A stretch of 31,521 nt of DNA, taken from positions 1-31,521 of IMG/VR virus record IMGVR_UViG_3300024520_000331; one strand, 5' to 3'. The stretch is from a virus. The notes beneath the pieces are model-generated. The model ran no database searches and was not told where the DNA came from. It saw nothing but the letters and a program-made list of their open reading frames with translations. Both the position numbers and the translations under genes were made by a program. Below are positions 23,401 through 29,988 of the stretch, in pieces; position 1 is the first letter of the stretch; every line of letters begins with the position of its first letter.

Positions 23401-25776
23401 GCCAGTGGTCCATGCCGCGTCGCCTCGCGCCCGTAGTGCCTCCAGTGCTTCATTCGCCGGGGTAAATCCGCTCCAGTCGCCGTCACTTGCCGCTATCTTA
23501 GCCATAATGGAGTTATCTACAGGGTCATCACTGTCGGCAACCGCTACAAGATGATCAAGTTTTATGTCAGAAAGCCCAGTATCCACTTCGGTGTTTACGC
23601 TCGCCTTCATAGTGGCAGTCAGATCCCCGTTGAGATTCGCTGTTACAAATCCGCTTGCATCGGTGACGATCTTCTGCGCCGGCGTTACCAGAATGTCCGC
23701 GGCTATTTCATCTACAGCGTCAGCGGAGAGTGCGTCAGCATCTATGGAGTCTGTCGCCATCACTGCTGCTGTGATAACACCCGCCGTCATTGTCTTTGTA
23801 TTTACGTCGAGATTGCCAGATAGATCTTGAGCATCTGTCGAAATAAGTATCTTGTTATCCGCCCCTAGCGCGTTCTCCACCATCAGTTCCAGCAGTGGCG
23901 GAGCTGCGTTATCGTCTGATATTTCATCAATATTTACGTCGGGCTTATTCCCTGTACTCAATGTTACCGCCTGTGACAACCACTCCATAGTATTAACATG
24001 GAAGCCCGTCGGGTCGGCTTGGCTCTGTGTCTCCCACTCGTCAACTATTTCCGTCGCTGTTGGCGGCTCTGACACCATATCGGTGTTGGTTGTGGTCGTA
24101 TCTACTAATACCACGCCCTGTACTTTATTCGTACCAGGATCATATCCTGCGTCAGCAAAGTCTTTAAGGTCAGTAGCACTCTGAACCACGCCGCCCATTT
24201 GTAATAAATTAGATTCCACAACGCCGCCCGATAAGTTAATATTGGCGGCAAGTAACGCACTATCGGTTCCTACCATATCTGTGTTGGTTGTAGTAGTATC
24301 TACGAGAACAACACCTTGCACCTTGTTTGTCCCAGGATCATAACCGGCATCGACGAAATCCTTGAGATCGGTAACGGATTGATCATCATTCTGAATTGTA
24401 CCCAAACTCGAATCGGCCGCCTGTATTTCATATGTGGTATCGGCTCCAGGATTGGTAATCCAATCGGGAGCAATATCGGCTACTTTAGTGCCGCCATCGT
24501 AATCAGTAATGATGCGTGATTGACCAGCACCAGTCCCACCCGTAGTTAAAATACGGCAACCATTAAACAAATCATTTGTCGCCGATGCTCCTGCCGTAAG
24601 AGTTATCGTGCCTGCTGCCCCTGCCTGTGCCGTCCCGGTAGCCAAAGAGGTCAACCCTGTGCCACCGCCAGTAGTCCATGCGGCATCACCACGATCCCTA
24701 ATCTCTTGCAATGAATCTGTACCGGCATCAAAGTCTGCCCCGCCGTTATCGTCAGCTAACTTGGCAATGGCCGCACCAATAGTCTGCGCTCCACCATCCA
24801 GAGCGGGGATAGTTCCTATCTTAGCCAATTCAGTAGAGTTAGAATCCATTTCCGCCCTGTTTTCAACGGCAGTGGGCGGCTCTGTCACCATATCCGTGTT
24901 GGTGGTTGTAGTGTCAACAGTTTTTACGCCCTCAACCTTATTGGTCGCAGGGTCGTAACCGGCATCGGCAAAGTCTTTAAGATCGGTTGCACTTTGCACT
25001 ACCCCACCCATTTGCAATAGATTGGATTCTACAACACCAGCCGCTACATTAACATTCGCCGCCAATAAAGCCCCATCTGTGCCAGCCATATCGGTGTTGG
25101 TTGTGGTAGTATCTACCAATACAACACCCTGTACTTTATTCGTACCAGGATCATATCCTGCATCAGCAAAGTCCTTCAGGTCAGTAGCGGACTGAACTGT
25201 GCCGCCAAGTGCTTTGGTGTTTACATCTAATGACCCAGACAGATCCTGAGCGTCGGTAGAAATAAGTATCTGATTATCTGCGCCTAGTGCATTTTCAACC
25301 AACAATTCCAGAAGTGGCGGCGCTGCACTATCATCGGAAATCTCATCTATATTTACATCGGGCTTATTGCCCGTACTTAAAGTCACTGCCTGGGACAGCC
25401 ACTGAACAACATTAACCTCGTTAAACCGGTTCTCTATAGAAAACGTGCCTACACCAGCGTTAATTGTCGCCCCATCAACAGTCGTGCCCTCAATACGCAC
25501 CATATAATCCGACCCAGTTACCCAGAACGCCGCCACTGTGTCATCGCTGGTATCTATCTCTATCAGATGAGTTCCTGTTATACCATCAAAGTCCACAGAC
25601 ACCGTAATTCCAGCAGCGTTATTCCTCTGCGCCACCGCACCGTCTTTATGTATATGGACGTCAGTGTCGGCGAAGTTGGTAATGGTAGAGGACGCGCTGG
25701 GATCGTTAGACGTATAGGTGTTGAAATACATATATACAGTCTCGTCTTCTAAAAAGTCCCCCTGATATTGTATCAT
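20434..25776 (-). CDS. giant mosaic repeat virion protein (fibre / surface candidate)
   Basis: 1780 residues, the largest protein here. Residues 1-~130 are a beta sandwich (MIQYQGDFLEDETVYMYFNT ... DYMVRIEGT), and the last ~85 residues (VGLTIIGRVSKDGGAFASV ... LLTFRFSATG) are another of similar type. The middle is built from repeated blocks. Five copies of TDLKDFADAGYDPGTNK continue into VQGVVLVDTTTTNTDM. Two copies of WLSQAVTLSTGNKPDVNIDE occur. There are two copies of a ~190-residue block from LDHLVAVADADD to AAMRGTD, and two copies of a VDAIQTDxGDFSGRTNDQ block. It is very acidic, poor in Lys and Arg, with only a few Cys and no signal or membrane segment. GGAGGG lies before the ATG. Such acidic phage repeat proteins are usually long fibres or capsid-attached appendages. 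The exact role is unknown. Confidence 0.7.
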   Translation of the reverse strand: MIQYQGDFLEDETVYMYFNTYTSNDPSASSTITNFADTDVHIHKDGAVAQRNNAAGITVSVDFDGITGTHLIEIDTSDDTVAAFWVTGSDYMVRIEGTTVDGATINAGVGTFSIENRFNEVNVVQWLSQAVTLSTGNKPDVNIDEISDDSAAPPLLELLVENALGADNQILISTDAQDLSGSLDVNTKALGGTVQSATDLKDFADAGYDPGTNKVQGVVLVDTTTTNTDMAGTDGALLAANVNVAAGVVESNLLQMGGVVQSATDLKDFADAGYDPATNKVEGVKTVDTTTTNTDMVTEPPTAVENRAEMDSNSTELAKIGTIPALDGGAQTIGAAIAKLADDNGGADFDAGTDSLQEIRDRGDAAWTTGGGTGLTSLATGTAQAGAAGTITLTAGASATNDLFNGCRILTTGGTGAGQSRIITDYDGGTKVADIAPDWITNPGADTTYEIQAADSSLGTIQNDDQSVTDLKDFVDAGYDPGTNKVQGVVLVDTTTTNTDMVGTDSALLAANINLSGGVVESNLLQMGGVVQSATDLKDFADAGYDPGTNKVQGVVLVDTTTTNTDMVSEPPTATEIVDEWETQSQADPTGFHVNTMEWLSQAVTLSTGNKPDVNIDEISDDNAAPPLLELMVENALGADNKILISTDAQDLSGNLDVNTKTMTAGVITAAVMATDSIDADALSADAVDEIAADILVTPAQKIVTDASGFVTANLNGDLTATMKASVNTEVDTGLSDIKLDHLVAVADSDDPVDNSIMAKIAASDGDWSGFTPANEALEALRARGDAAWTTGAGGSTPSLLQNTTIATLATQTSFTLTAGSADDNAYNECIIVVTDASTSTQKAVGRIVNYTGASKTITLKEDPAIFTMAVTDIVDVIATDLTIDDVSDILTDTNELQGDWTDAGRLDAILDLIAADVVNLDGAAMRGTDGANTTVPDVSGTAASLHSTTDGKVDAIQTDLGDFSGRTNDQTLLDVLGVPDVAGKDLHTLLVTDRLDDGTFGLSALQTLLAAIPTTAMRGTDNAALASVLGALADAAADGDPTASDTVMQYAKQLINILVGTDGVVTFPAESAPGNGVSLAEVIRAIHIDVTGLNGDAMRGTDGANTVVPDAAGVAPTAVENRQEMDSNSTQLSAIVTDTGEIGAAGAGLSAVPWNAAWDAQVESECNDALVAQKLDHLVAVADADDVVDDSIMAKIAASDGDWSGFTPANEALEALRTRGDAAWTTGAGGDPPNLLQNTTIATLASQTSFTLTAGSADDNAYNECIMVVTDAVTATQKAVGRILDYTGATKTITLKEDPGIFTMAITDIVDIIATDLTIDDVSDILADTNELQGDWTDAGRLDAILDTVAADVVNIDGAAMRGTDSALLAANINLAAGVVESNLLQMSGVVQSATDLKDFADDGYDPATDKVQGVVLVDTTTTNTDMRGTDGANTTVPDAAGVAPTAVENRQEMDSNSTELAKIGTIPALDGGAQTIGAAIAKLADDNGGANFDAAIHSLEGIYTTGEANWLTATGFNVVVPDVAGTAAGLHSTTDGKVDAIQTDIGDFSGRTNDQSLLDVLGVPDVAGKDLHTLLVTDRLDDGTFGLSAIRTRGDAEWITATGFNTTTPDAAGTAAGLHTTTDALIAALNDLSAAQVNAEVDTALSDYDGPTKTEMDTAHALLATEAKQDIIDANVDTINTATALLPEAPQKNTALNDLTFLMVDEADFATPEVGLTIIGRVSKDGGAFASVAGTISEISNGIYAIDATAADMNADLLTFRFSATGAMDTFITIKTTS
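21680..23559 (-). repeat. two-copy ~570-bp block inside the giant gene
   Basis: The segments at about 22987-23559 and 21680-22251 encode near-identical ~190-residue blocks (LDHLVAVADSDD ... NTTIATLATQTSFTLTAG ... GDWTDAGRLDAIL ... AAMRGTD). DNA differs mostly at third codon positions while protein is kept. This indicates an old duplication held by selection on the protein rather than a recent copy. Confidence 0.75.
24080..25193 (-). repeat. TDLKDF repeat copies 1-4 (a fifth lies at about 21495-21600)
   Basis: Copies of a ~35-residue unit lie at about 25090-25193, 24890-25003, 24280-24380 and 24080-24180, with a fifth further along at about 21495-21600. Each has the core TDLKDFxDxGYDPxT followed by VDTTTTNTDM. 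In between lie single-copy inserts, so the gene grew by block shuffling rather than simple tandem expansion. Confidence 0.75.
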
Positions 25777-26300
25777 CCTATAGGCCCTCCAAATGGCCCT
25801 ACCAATGGCCCGTAAAACACACCAGTCGGAGCATTACCCCCAGGCGTCGGCGTATATGTTACCCTTACTTCTACTTTAGCAATAAACATGGTATTACCCT
25901 TGCCAACATTGTCTTTCTGTACTCTTACATCGAAATTCTGAACGTCCGTCCAATCCCAGGGATTAGGAGCTTCGGCGTCGTCATATAAATCACCTAGATA
26001 AGAAGTCCAACCTGGCGAACCCGGTATTGTGGAATCGTAAGAATTAGCCGAAAACGTCGAGCCACCATATAGAGCGCGCCAAGTAATTTCATCATTACCA
26101 TCGCCATCACCATAAGCGCGAACCTGCACATTGGTTATAGTTCCCAAATCAGTACCCGGTGCTGTGCTTCCATTCAGTACCTGCCTATCCCCGCTCGACG
26201 CCGTGGACGCATAATTCGTGAGGATATTGTCTACCATATTACCTGGATTAGTCCAGTCCGAAGTGCTATAGCTGTTGTAGTAATATGTTATAAATGCCAT
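25773..26300 (-). CDS. beta-rich structural protein of unknown role
   Basis: 175 residues from the ATG at 26300, which overlaps the previous TGA as ATGA. An in-frame start 11 residues earlier would lie inside the upstream gene. It is Tyr/Asn/Ser/Thr-rich with strands throughout (MAFITYYYNSYSTSDWTNPG ... GTITNVQVRAYGDGDG ... FIAKVEVRVTYTPTPGG). The C-terminus is a Gly/Pro-rich tail ending in FYGPLVGPFGGPIG. The fold resembles a jelly-roll or carbohydrate-binding-like sandwich. The gene is coupled by ATGA to the giant repeat gene, so a joint role in a surface appendage is plausible. No family is recognised. Confidence 0.6.
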   Translation of the reverse strand: MAFITYYYNSYSTSDWTNPGNMVDNILTNYASTASSGDRQVLNGSTAPGTDLGTITNVQVRAYGDGDGNDEITWRALYGGSTFSANSYDSTIPGSPGWTSYLGDLYDDAEAPNPWDWTDVQNFDVRVQKDNVGKGNTMFIAKVEVRVTYTPTPGGNAPTGVFYGPLVGPFGGPIG

Positions 26301-26641
26301 CAGAGACCCACTTCCGACAGATAGAATCCACAACCATCAGGCGGTTTGTAGCCTTTGTCCACCATATCAGTCTCAAGTGGATAGGGGGGGCAATTCCTTT
26401 CATACCAATCAATCTGCGCCTGGGTGACGAGCCGTCCCTCTGCGTCCACCACTGCTTCTATTGCGCCAGCTCTGCCCATGATCAAACAGTTACCAAACTT
26501 TGCGCCATTGGGTTTGCCATAGAACTTGCACTGCTTCTGGCCTCTATCAATACAAGGATTCAGAAACATTACGGGCGGCTTACAGCACTTCCCGCAATAA
26601 ACACATGATCCTTCGCGCTTTTTGACACCTATCTCGCCCAT
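26300..26641 (-). CDS. nine-cysteine YkgJ-like metal- or Fe-S-binding protein
   Basis: 113 residues with nine Cys at 13, 16, 19, 20, 30, 38, 52, 84 and 104. The opening CVYCGKCCKPP (CxxCGxCC) and the later CPPYP and DGCGFY resemble the YkgJ/UPF0153 zinc- or iron-chelating family. It is soluble, without a membrane segment. The function of the family is not known in detail; metal or Fe-S binding is inferred from the Cys pattern. It lies between a connector-like gene and a beta-rich structural gene, an odd place for a metalloprotein. The ATG lies three bases after the connector gene stop. Confidence 0.65.
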   Translation of the reverse strand: MGEIGVKKREGSCVYCGKCCKPPVMFLNPCIDRGQKQCKFYGKPNGAKFGNCLIMGRAGAIEAVVDAEGRLVTQAQIDWYERNCPPYPLETDMVDKGYKPPDGCGFYLSEVGL

Positions 26642-26643
26642 GT

Positions 26644-27468
26644 TTATACAAGCCGTCCCTTCTGCGGCCCTGATGTTGCGCGGAATCTCTTTGCCATATC
26701 AAGAAAACTATCATAAGTATAACTGACACTACCCCGGCTCCATGATGTTGCTCTCGCTGTATCAGACGCCAGTTGTTCGTAAGCCTCAGCAATAGCCCCG
26801 TTGACGTTATAACTGTAGGCGTCCAGGTAGTATGGCTGTAGTGTCTGCTCTGAATCAAATCGAAACGTCCCGGATGTCAGGTTGAAGCTCGTGGGAGTCT
26901 TGAAGGTTGCATCCCTTCCTGATCTATCCCAGATATTGATCTTCTCTTCTGGATCCCCTGTTCCCGACCAGGTAACAACACTGCCCTCAAGCATGGTGTG
27001 GCGCGCCTCAAACACTTGCGAGTCAGGATCTACGTCCAGCTTTTTTCGATTGATCCGCTCTCGATGGAGATCAAGAAATACCTGAAGCTCATCATCAGTC
27101 CATGTGAATCGCTCAGTCAGATACACCCGGAATCTATCAGGCCATTGGGTTGCTTCACCATCTACTGAGCCGCCAAACACTACCTCCCAATAGCCCTCAA
27201 TGGCTGTCGGAGCGAATAGATAGAAATATACACCTGTTGCGGATTGCGTCGGAGTAGCATCGTCCACAACTACCGTACCATTCGGATCGGTAATGGTCAC
27301 TGTAGGTGATGTGGGATCCGTCGCTACATCATCCAGATCGTTGTATGTATTACCCAGCTTGATAGTGTCGCCAAAGTAATATTCATCATCCGCCAACGGC
27401 AGAGGCGTAGCATCGTTCAGCTTCAACCGAAGATGCTTGATAATGTGGTTCATTGTTATGCGCGCCAT
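26644..27468 (-). CDS. head-tail connector-like protein with Ig-like N-terminus
   Basis: 274 residues with GAGGTG before the ATG. Residues about 50-120 form an Ig-like beta sandwich (PTVTITDPNGTVVVDD ... GYWEVVFGG). Residues 125-274 include a helix (WTDDELQVFLDLHRERINRKK), a strand region and a final helical part (AIAEAYEQLASDTARATSW ... YDSFLDMAKRFRATSGPQK). The C-terminal helices resemble HK97 gp6-type head-tail connectors, where a short helical bundle ends with 'LxxxAxxLRxxxG'. Lying after the capsid genes fits a portal-associated connector, but the Ig domain is an uncommon addition. The evidence is pattern-based. Confidence 0.5.
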   Translation of the reverse strand: MARITMNHIIKHLRLKLNDATPLPLADDEYYFGDTIKLGNTYNDLDDVATDPTSPTVTITDPNGTVVVDDATPTQSATGVYFYLFAPTAIEGYWEVVFGGSVDGEATQWPDRFRVYLTERFTWTDDELQVFLDLHRERINRKKLDVDPDSQVFEARHTMLEGSVVTWSGTGDPEEKINIWDRSGRDATFKTPTSFNLTSGTFRFDSEQTLQPYYLDAYSYNVNGAIAEAYEQLASDTARATSWSRGSVSYTYDSFLDMAKRFRATSGPQKGRLV

Positions 27469-27480
27469 CGTGCACCTCGG

Positions 27481-27903
27481 TTAAATCTCCAATAGCGGCT
27501 CTATCGCAGCCATTTCGATTGGCGTCAATTCGACGTTTGATGTATCCAGATCTGCCACTTTGAGTAGCGGAACTTCAACCTCAACCTCTTGACTCAAAGC
27601 CTCAGTCCATTCTGCATTGAGTGGCTCTTGATCGGGGATCTGATACTGCATTTGCCCCCTGATGGGCTTTTCATCATCGCCCAACAACGGAACTTGAATC
27701 GGCTCGCCTTTGTCGTCCTTGTCGGCATACTTCCGCATAAGCCCCACTCGCACCTCTTCGGAGTCCGTAGCGTGACCGCTAAGGACCCGCCCCTGACGCG
27801 CCACAACCAACGATGTCATAGCTTTCATGGGCTGGTTTTGTAGTCCCTTGAGTACAGGCAAGGCTGCTCTGATCTGAATGTAGCTCAGTGTAATTTTGGT
27901 CAT
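27481..27903 (-). CDS. small phage protein, DUF1617-like
   Basis: 140 residues. AAGGGGCC precedes the ATG. The sequence is helix-rich: LSYIQIRAALPVLKGLQNQPM, then RVGLMRKYADKDDKGEP, then LNAEWTEALSQEVEVEVPLLK, and finally LTPIEMAAIEPLLEI. The order of a helix with LPxLKxLxxQxM, a KYADKDDxGEP turn, ExxxLxxExVEVExP and LxPxxxxxLEPxL resembles a small protein family common in siphoviruses and labelled DUF1617-like. No molecular role is established. It is translated after the GC-rich hairpin. Confidence 0.5.
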   Translation of the reverse strand: MTKITLSYIQIRAALPVLKGLQNQPMKAMTSLVVARQGRVLSGHATDSEEVRVGLMRKYADKDDKGEPIQVPLLGDDEKPIRGQMQYQIPDQEPLNAEWTEALSQEVEVEVPLLKVADLDTSNVELTPIEMAAIEPLLEI

Positions 27904-27925
27904 GATGGCCCCTTATGTGTTGAGT

Positions 27926-27953
27926 GACCCGCGGAGAGTTCCCCCCGCGGGTC
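27926..27953 (-). other. strong GC hairpin between two late genes
   Basis: Perfect 9-bp inverted repeat GACCCGCGG/CCGCGGGTC with a 10-base loop (AGAGTTCCCC on the plus strand). It lies in the 68-base gap between the five-repeat protein gene and the DUF1617-like gene. No T-run follows on the minus strand, so it is not a textbook rho-independent terminator. It may reduce read-through, mark an RNase processing site or protect the upstream capsid-region mRNA. Confidence 0.75.
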
Positions 27954-27971
27954 GTCGTATTTGTAGCATGA

Positions 27972-29675
27972 CTACGCTATCGTTATGGTATGCTCCGCGC
28001 CTGTTCCGCCTGCCTGCGCCAGATAGCGCCAGACAGTACCGTCACAGAAGAAGTACAGCAATGCTCCGATCTGCTCGCTTGCGGTTGTATAGGCTACTGA
28101 CGAAGCGGTTGCATCGTTATATGCTACAATGTTGTTACCTTCAGGAGACGTGACTTTCAACTCATTGTCAGTGTCCTGTGTAAACCAATAGTGTAGTCCC
28201 GCTGCAAGCGCGGGGAGAGTGTATTCTATGTCGTCACCATCGCCAGCGTTGGTGAAGATCGTTCCTGTATCAGCCGCCGTTACCACATAATCTGCGGTTT
28301 TGTTAGTGATCAGCGCCATTGTGGTCACGCTGAGAGCCAACGAATACGCACCAACAAAACTCATTTCAGATGCGCCCGCGTCAAACAGTACATAATCTGC
28401 ACCATTGGCGGCATTACCATATACCTTGATGTCAAACGATTTCTGTGTTGCGTCAGAGATACCGAACTCAATTACAGAGTCATCCGCGGCGGCGGCAATT
28501 TTCACGCCCCCGCCAGCAGTCCAGTATATCTCAACGTCCGAACTGTCGCCCAGGAGCAACTTGTCGTCATCGTTCATGCGGAGATCGACCTGCTCAAATA
28601 TTACCTGATCGGCGCTGGCGTCAAACAGCACGATATTGCTTGCCGTCTCGCCAAACCACTTTACGTCAATCGATTCCGTGCCGTTACCAATGGAGAAAAC
28701 GTCATCATCAGCAGCGGCAGTCAGCGTCAGGTCAGTGGTGTATTGAAGCACCATATCCTGACTATCGCCAAAACTAATATTGTCGTTGTCGCCCAGATAC
28801 AGGTCCACATCGTCCAGGGTAATCGTATCGCCAGATGCGTCTATGGTGATAGTCTTCGCTGATGTTGACAGATTCCAGACCATATCGAAGCTGTTTCCTG
28901 TAGCTCCCCATGTGATCACAGAATTATCAGCCGCCGCCAGGATGTTCAATCCACCGCCAGCAGCCCAGGCGATAGTCACGTCTTTGGAGTCACCAAAGGA
29001 CAGAACATCATCATCTTCCAACTGTAGGTCAACGCCATCCAGGTTCAGGATGTTGCCAGAAGCGTCAAATATGATGTTGTCATTGGCAGTGTTTCCATAG
29101 ATCCACACATCGAAGCTGTTTGTTCCGTTACCGAACTTGATCACTTGATCATCAGCAAGAGCCAGGATGTCCAGGTCGGTTCCATCCCACCTGACTTGAA
29201 CATCGTCACTATCACCGAATGCCAGTATGTCCGAATCATTCAACCTGAGATCCACGCCCTCGAAGTATACCTGGTCCGCCGATGCGTCAAAGTATACATA
29301 ATTGGATGCGGTTTCAAAGAAAAACTGTTGATCCAGGCTGTTTGTGCCGTTGCCCCATTCCCACACTACATCATCAGCAACCGGGGTCAGCGACTGCATT
29401 TTCGTTCCGTCAAACACAAGATTGATGTCTGAATCAGAACCGAAGAAAAATGCCACACCATCAGCGCGCGTAGAACTTGATGTAGCAGGGATGACCAATG
29501 AGGTCCCATCAACATAGATCTCTACGTTATCCCCATTGGTGTCCTTGAATTGCAATCTGTTGCCAAAAGTGATGATCAGGGTGTTATCCAGACCGTCATT
29601 CATGGCATCGAAGATGTCCCGGGCTATCCCGGCGTCTATAGTCGGCTCTATCGCCGACAAGTCTACAGCAGCCAT
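27972..29675 (-). CDS. five-repeat beta virion protein beside the capsid gene
   Basis: 567 residues with GAGAGG before the ATG. After an N-terminal helix region (about 1-60) come five repeats of about 74 residues. Each has a core such as FGDSDDVQVRWDGTDLDIL, followed by ADDxVIxxGxxxxSFDV and FDASxDxxxLDxVDL. The C-terminal ~130 residues form a separate domain (KTADYVVTAADTGTIFTN, then TLPALAAGLHYWFTQD and FFCDGTVWRYLAQAGG) like those closing other phage surface proteins. It is very acidic, with a regular beta pattern. Together with its place two genes after the capsid protein, this suggests a head decoration or head fibre. No named family is assigned. Confidence 0.65.
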   Translation of the reverse strand: MAAVDLSAIEPTIDAGIARDIFDAMNDGLDNTLIITFGNRLQFKDTNGDNVEIYVDGTSLVIPATSSSTRADGVAFFFGSDSDINLVFDGTKMQSLTPVADDVVWEWGNGTNSLDQQFFFETASNYVYFDASADQVYFEGVDLRLNDSDILAFGDSDDVQVRWDGTDLDILALADDQVIKFGNGTNSFDVWIYGNTANDNIIFDASGNILNLDGVDLQLEDDDVLSFGDSKDVTIAWAAGGGLNILAAADNSVITWGATGNSFDMVWNLSTSAKTITIDASGDTITLDDVDLYLGDNDNISFGDSQDMVLQYTTDLTLTAAADDDVFSIGNGTESIDVKWFGETASNIVLFDASADQVIFEQVDLRMNDDDKLLLGDSSDVEIYWTAGGGVKIAAAADDSVIEFGISDATQKSFDIKVYGNAANGADYVLFDAGASEMSFVGAYSLALSVTTMALITNKTADYVVTAADTGTIFTNAGDGDDIEYTLPALAAGLHYWFTQDTDNELKVTSPEGNNIVAYNDATASSVAYTTASEQIGALLYFFCDGTVWRYLAQAGGTGAEHTITIA

Positions 29676-29688
29676 TTTTATACCTCTC

Positions 29689-29967
29689 TTATAGGGCTTC
29701 GGCTGCGCGGATCTTTGCCCTTATATCAACGGCTTTATCTCCGCGCTCAAGCGATACATCTCGTTCTTTTGCTATCTTCCTGAGTTCGCCAATTTTTACA
29801 ACCTTGTCAAGCATGTCTTTTATTCTGACTATGACATGCCTGTGCTCACTCATTGCCTTCGCAAAATCACGATCTTCCGTATACTTGATTTTACCTCGTC
29901 CCATAAAATATCGCCGCCCGTTTATAGGGAAATCGCGCGCGGCTCCATTGTTTCGTACAATATACAT
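29689..29967 (-). CDS. small basic protein after capsid gene
   Basis: 92 residues with AGGTGAGATAA before the ATG. The N-terminus (MYIVRNNGAARDFPINGRRYFMGRG) looks like a short beta hairpin, and residues ~30-50 read KYTEDRDFAKAMSEHRHVIV. The C-terminal 45 residues form helices (VVKIGELRKIAKERDVSLER followed by KAVDIRAKIRAA) like a SAP/HeH helix-extended-helix domain. The arrangement of a short beta part plus HeH-like C-terminus is common for small virion proteins next to capsid genes. It might be a head accessory or head-tail adaptor. This is inferred from fold pattern and position. Confidence 0.55.
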   Translation of the reverse strand: MYIVRNNGAARDFPINGRRYFMGRGKIKYTEDRDFAKAMSEHRHVIVRIKDMLDKVVKIGELRKIAKERDVSLERGDKAVDIRAKIRAAEAL

Positions 29968-29988
29968 TTATCTCACCTATTGCCGGGA

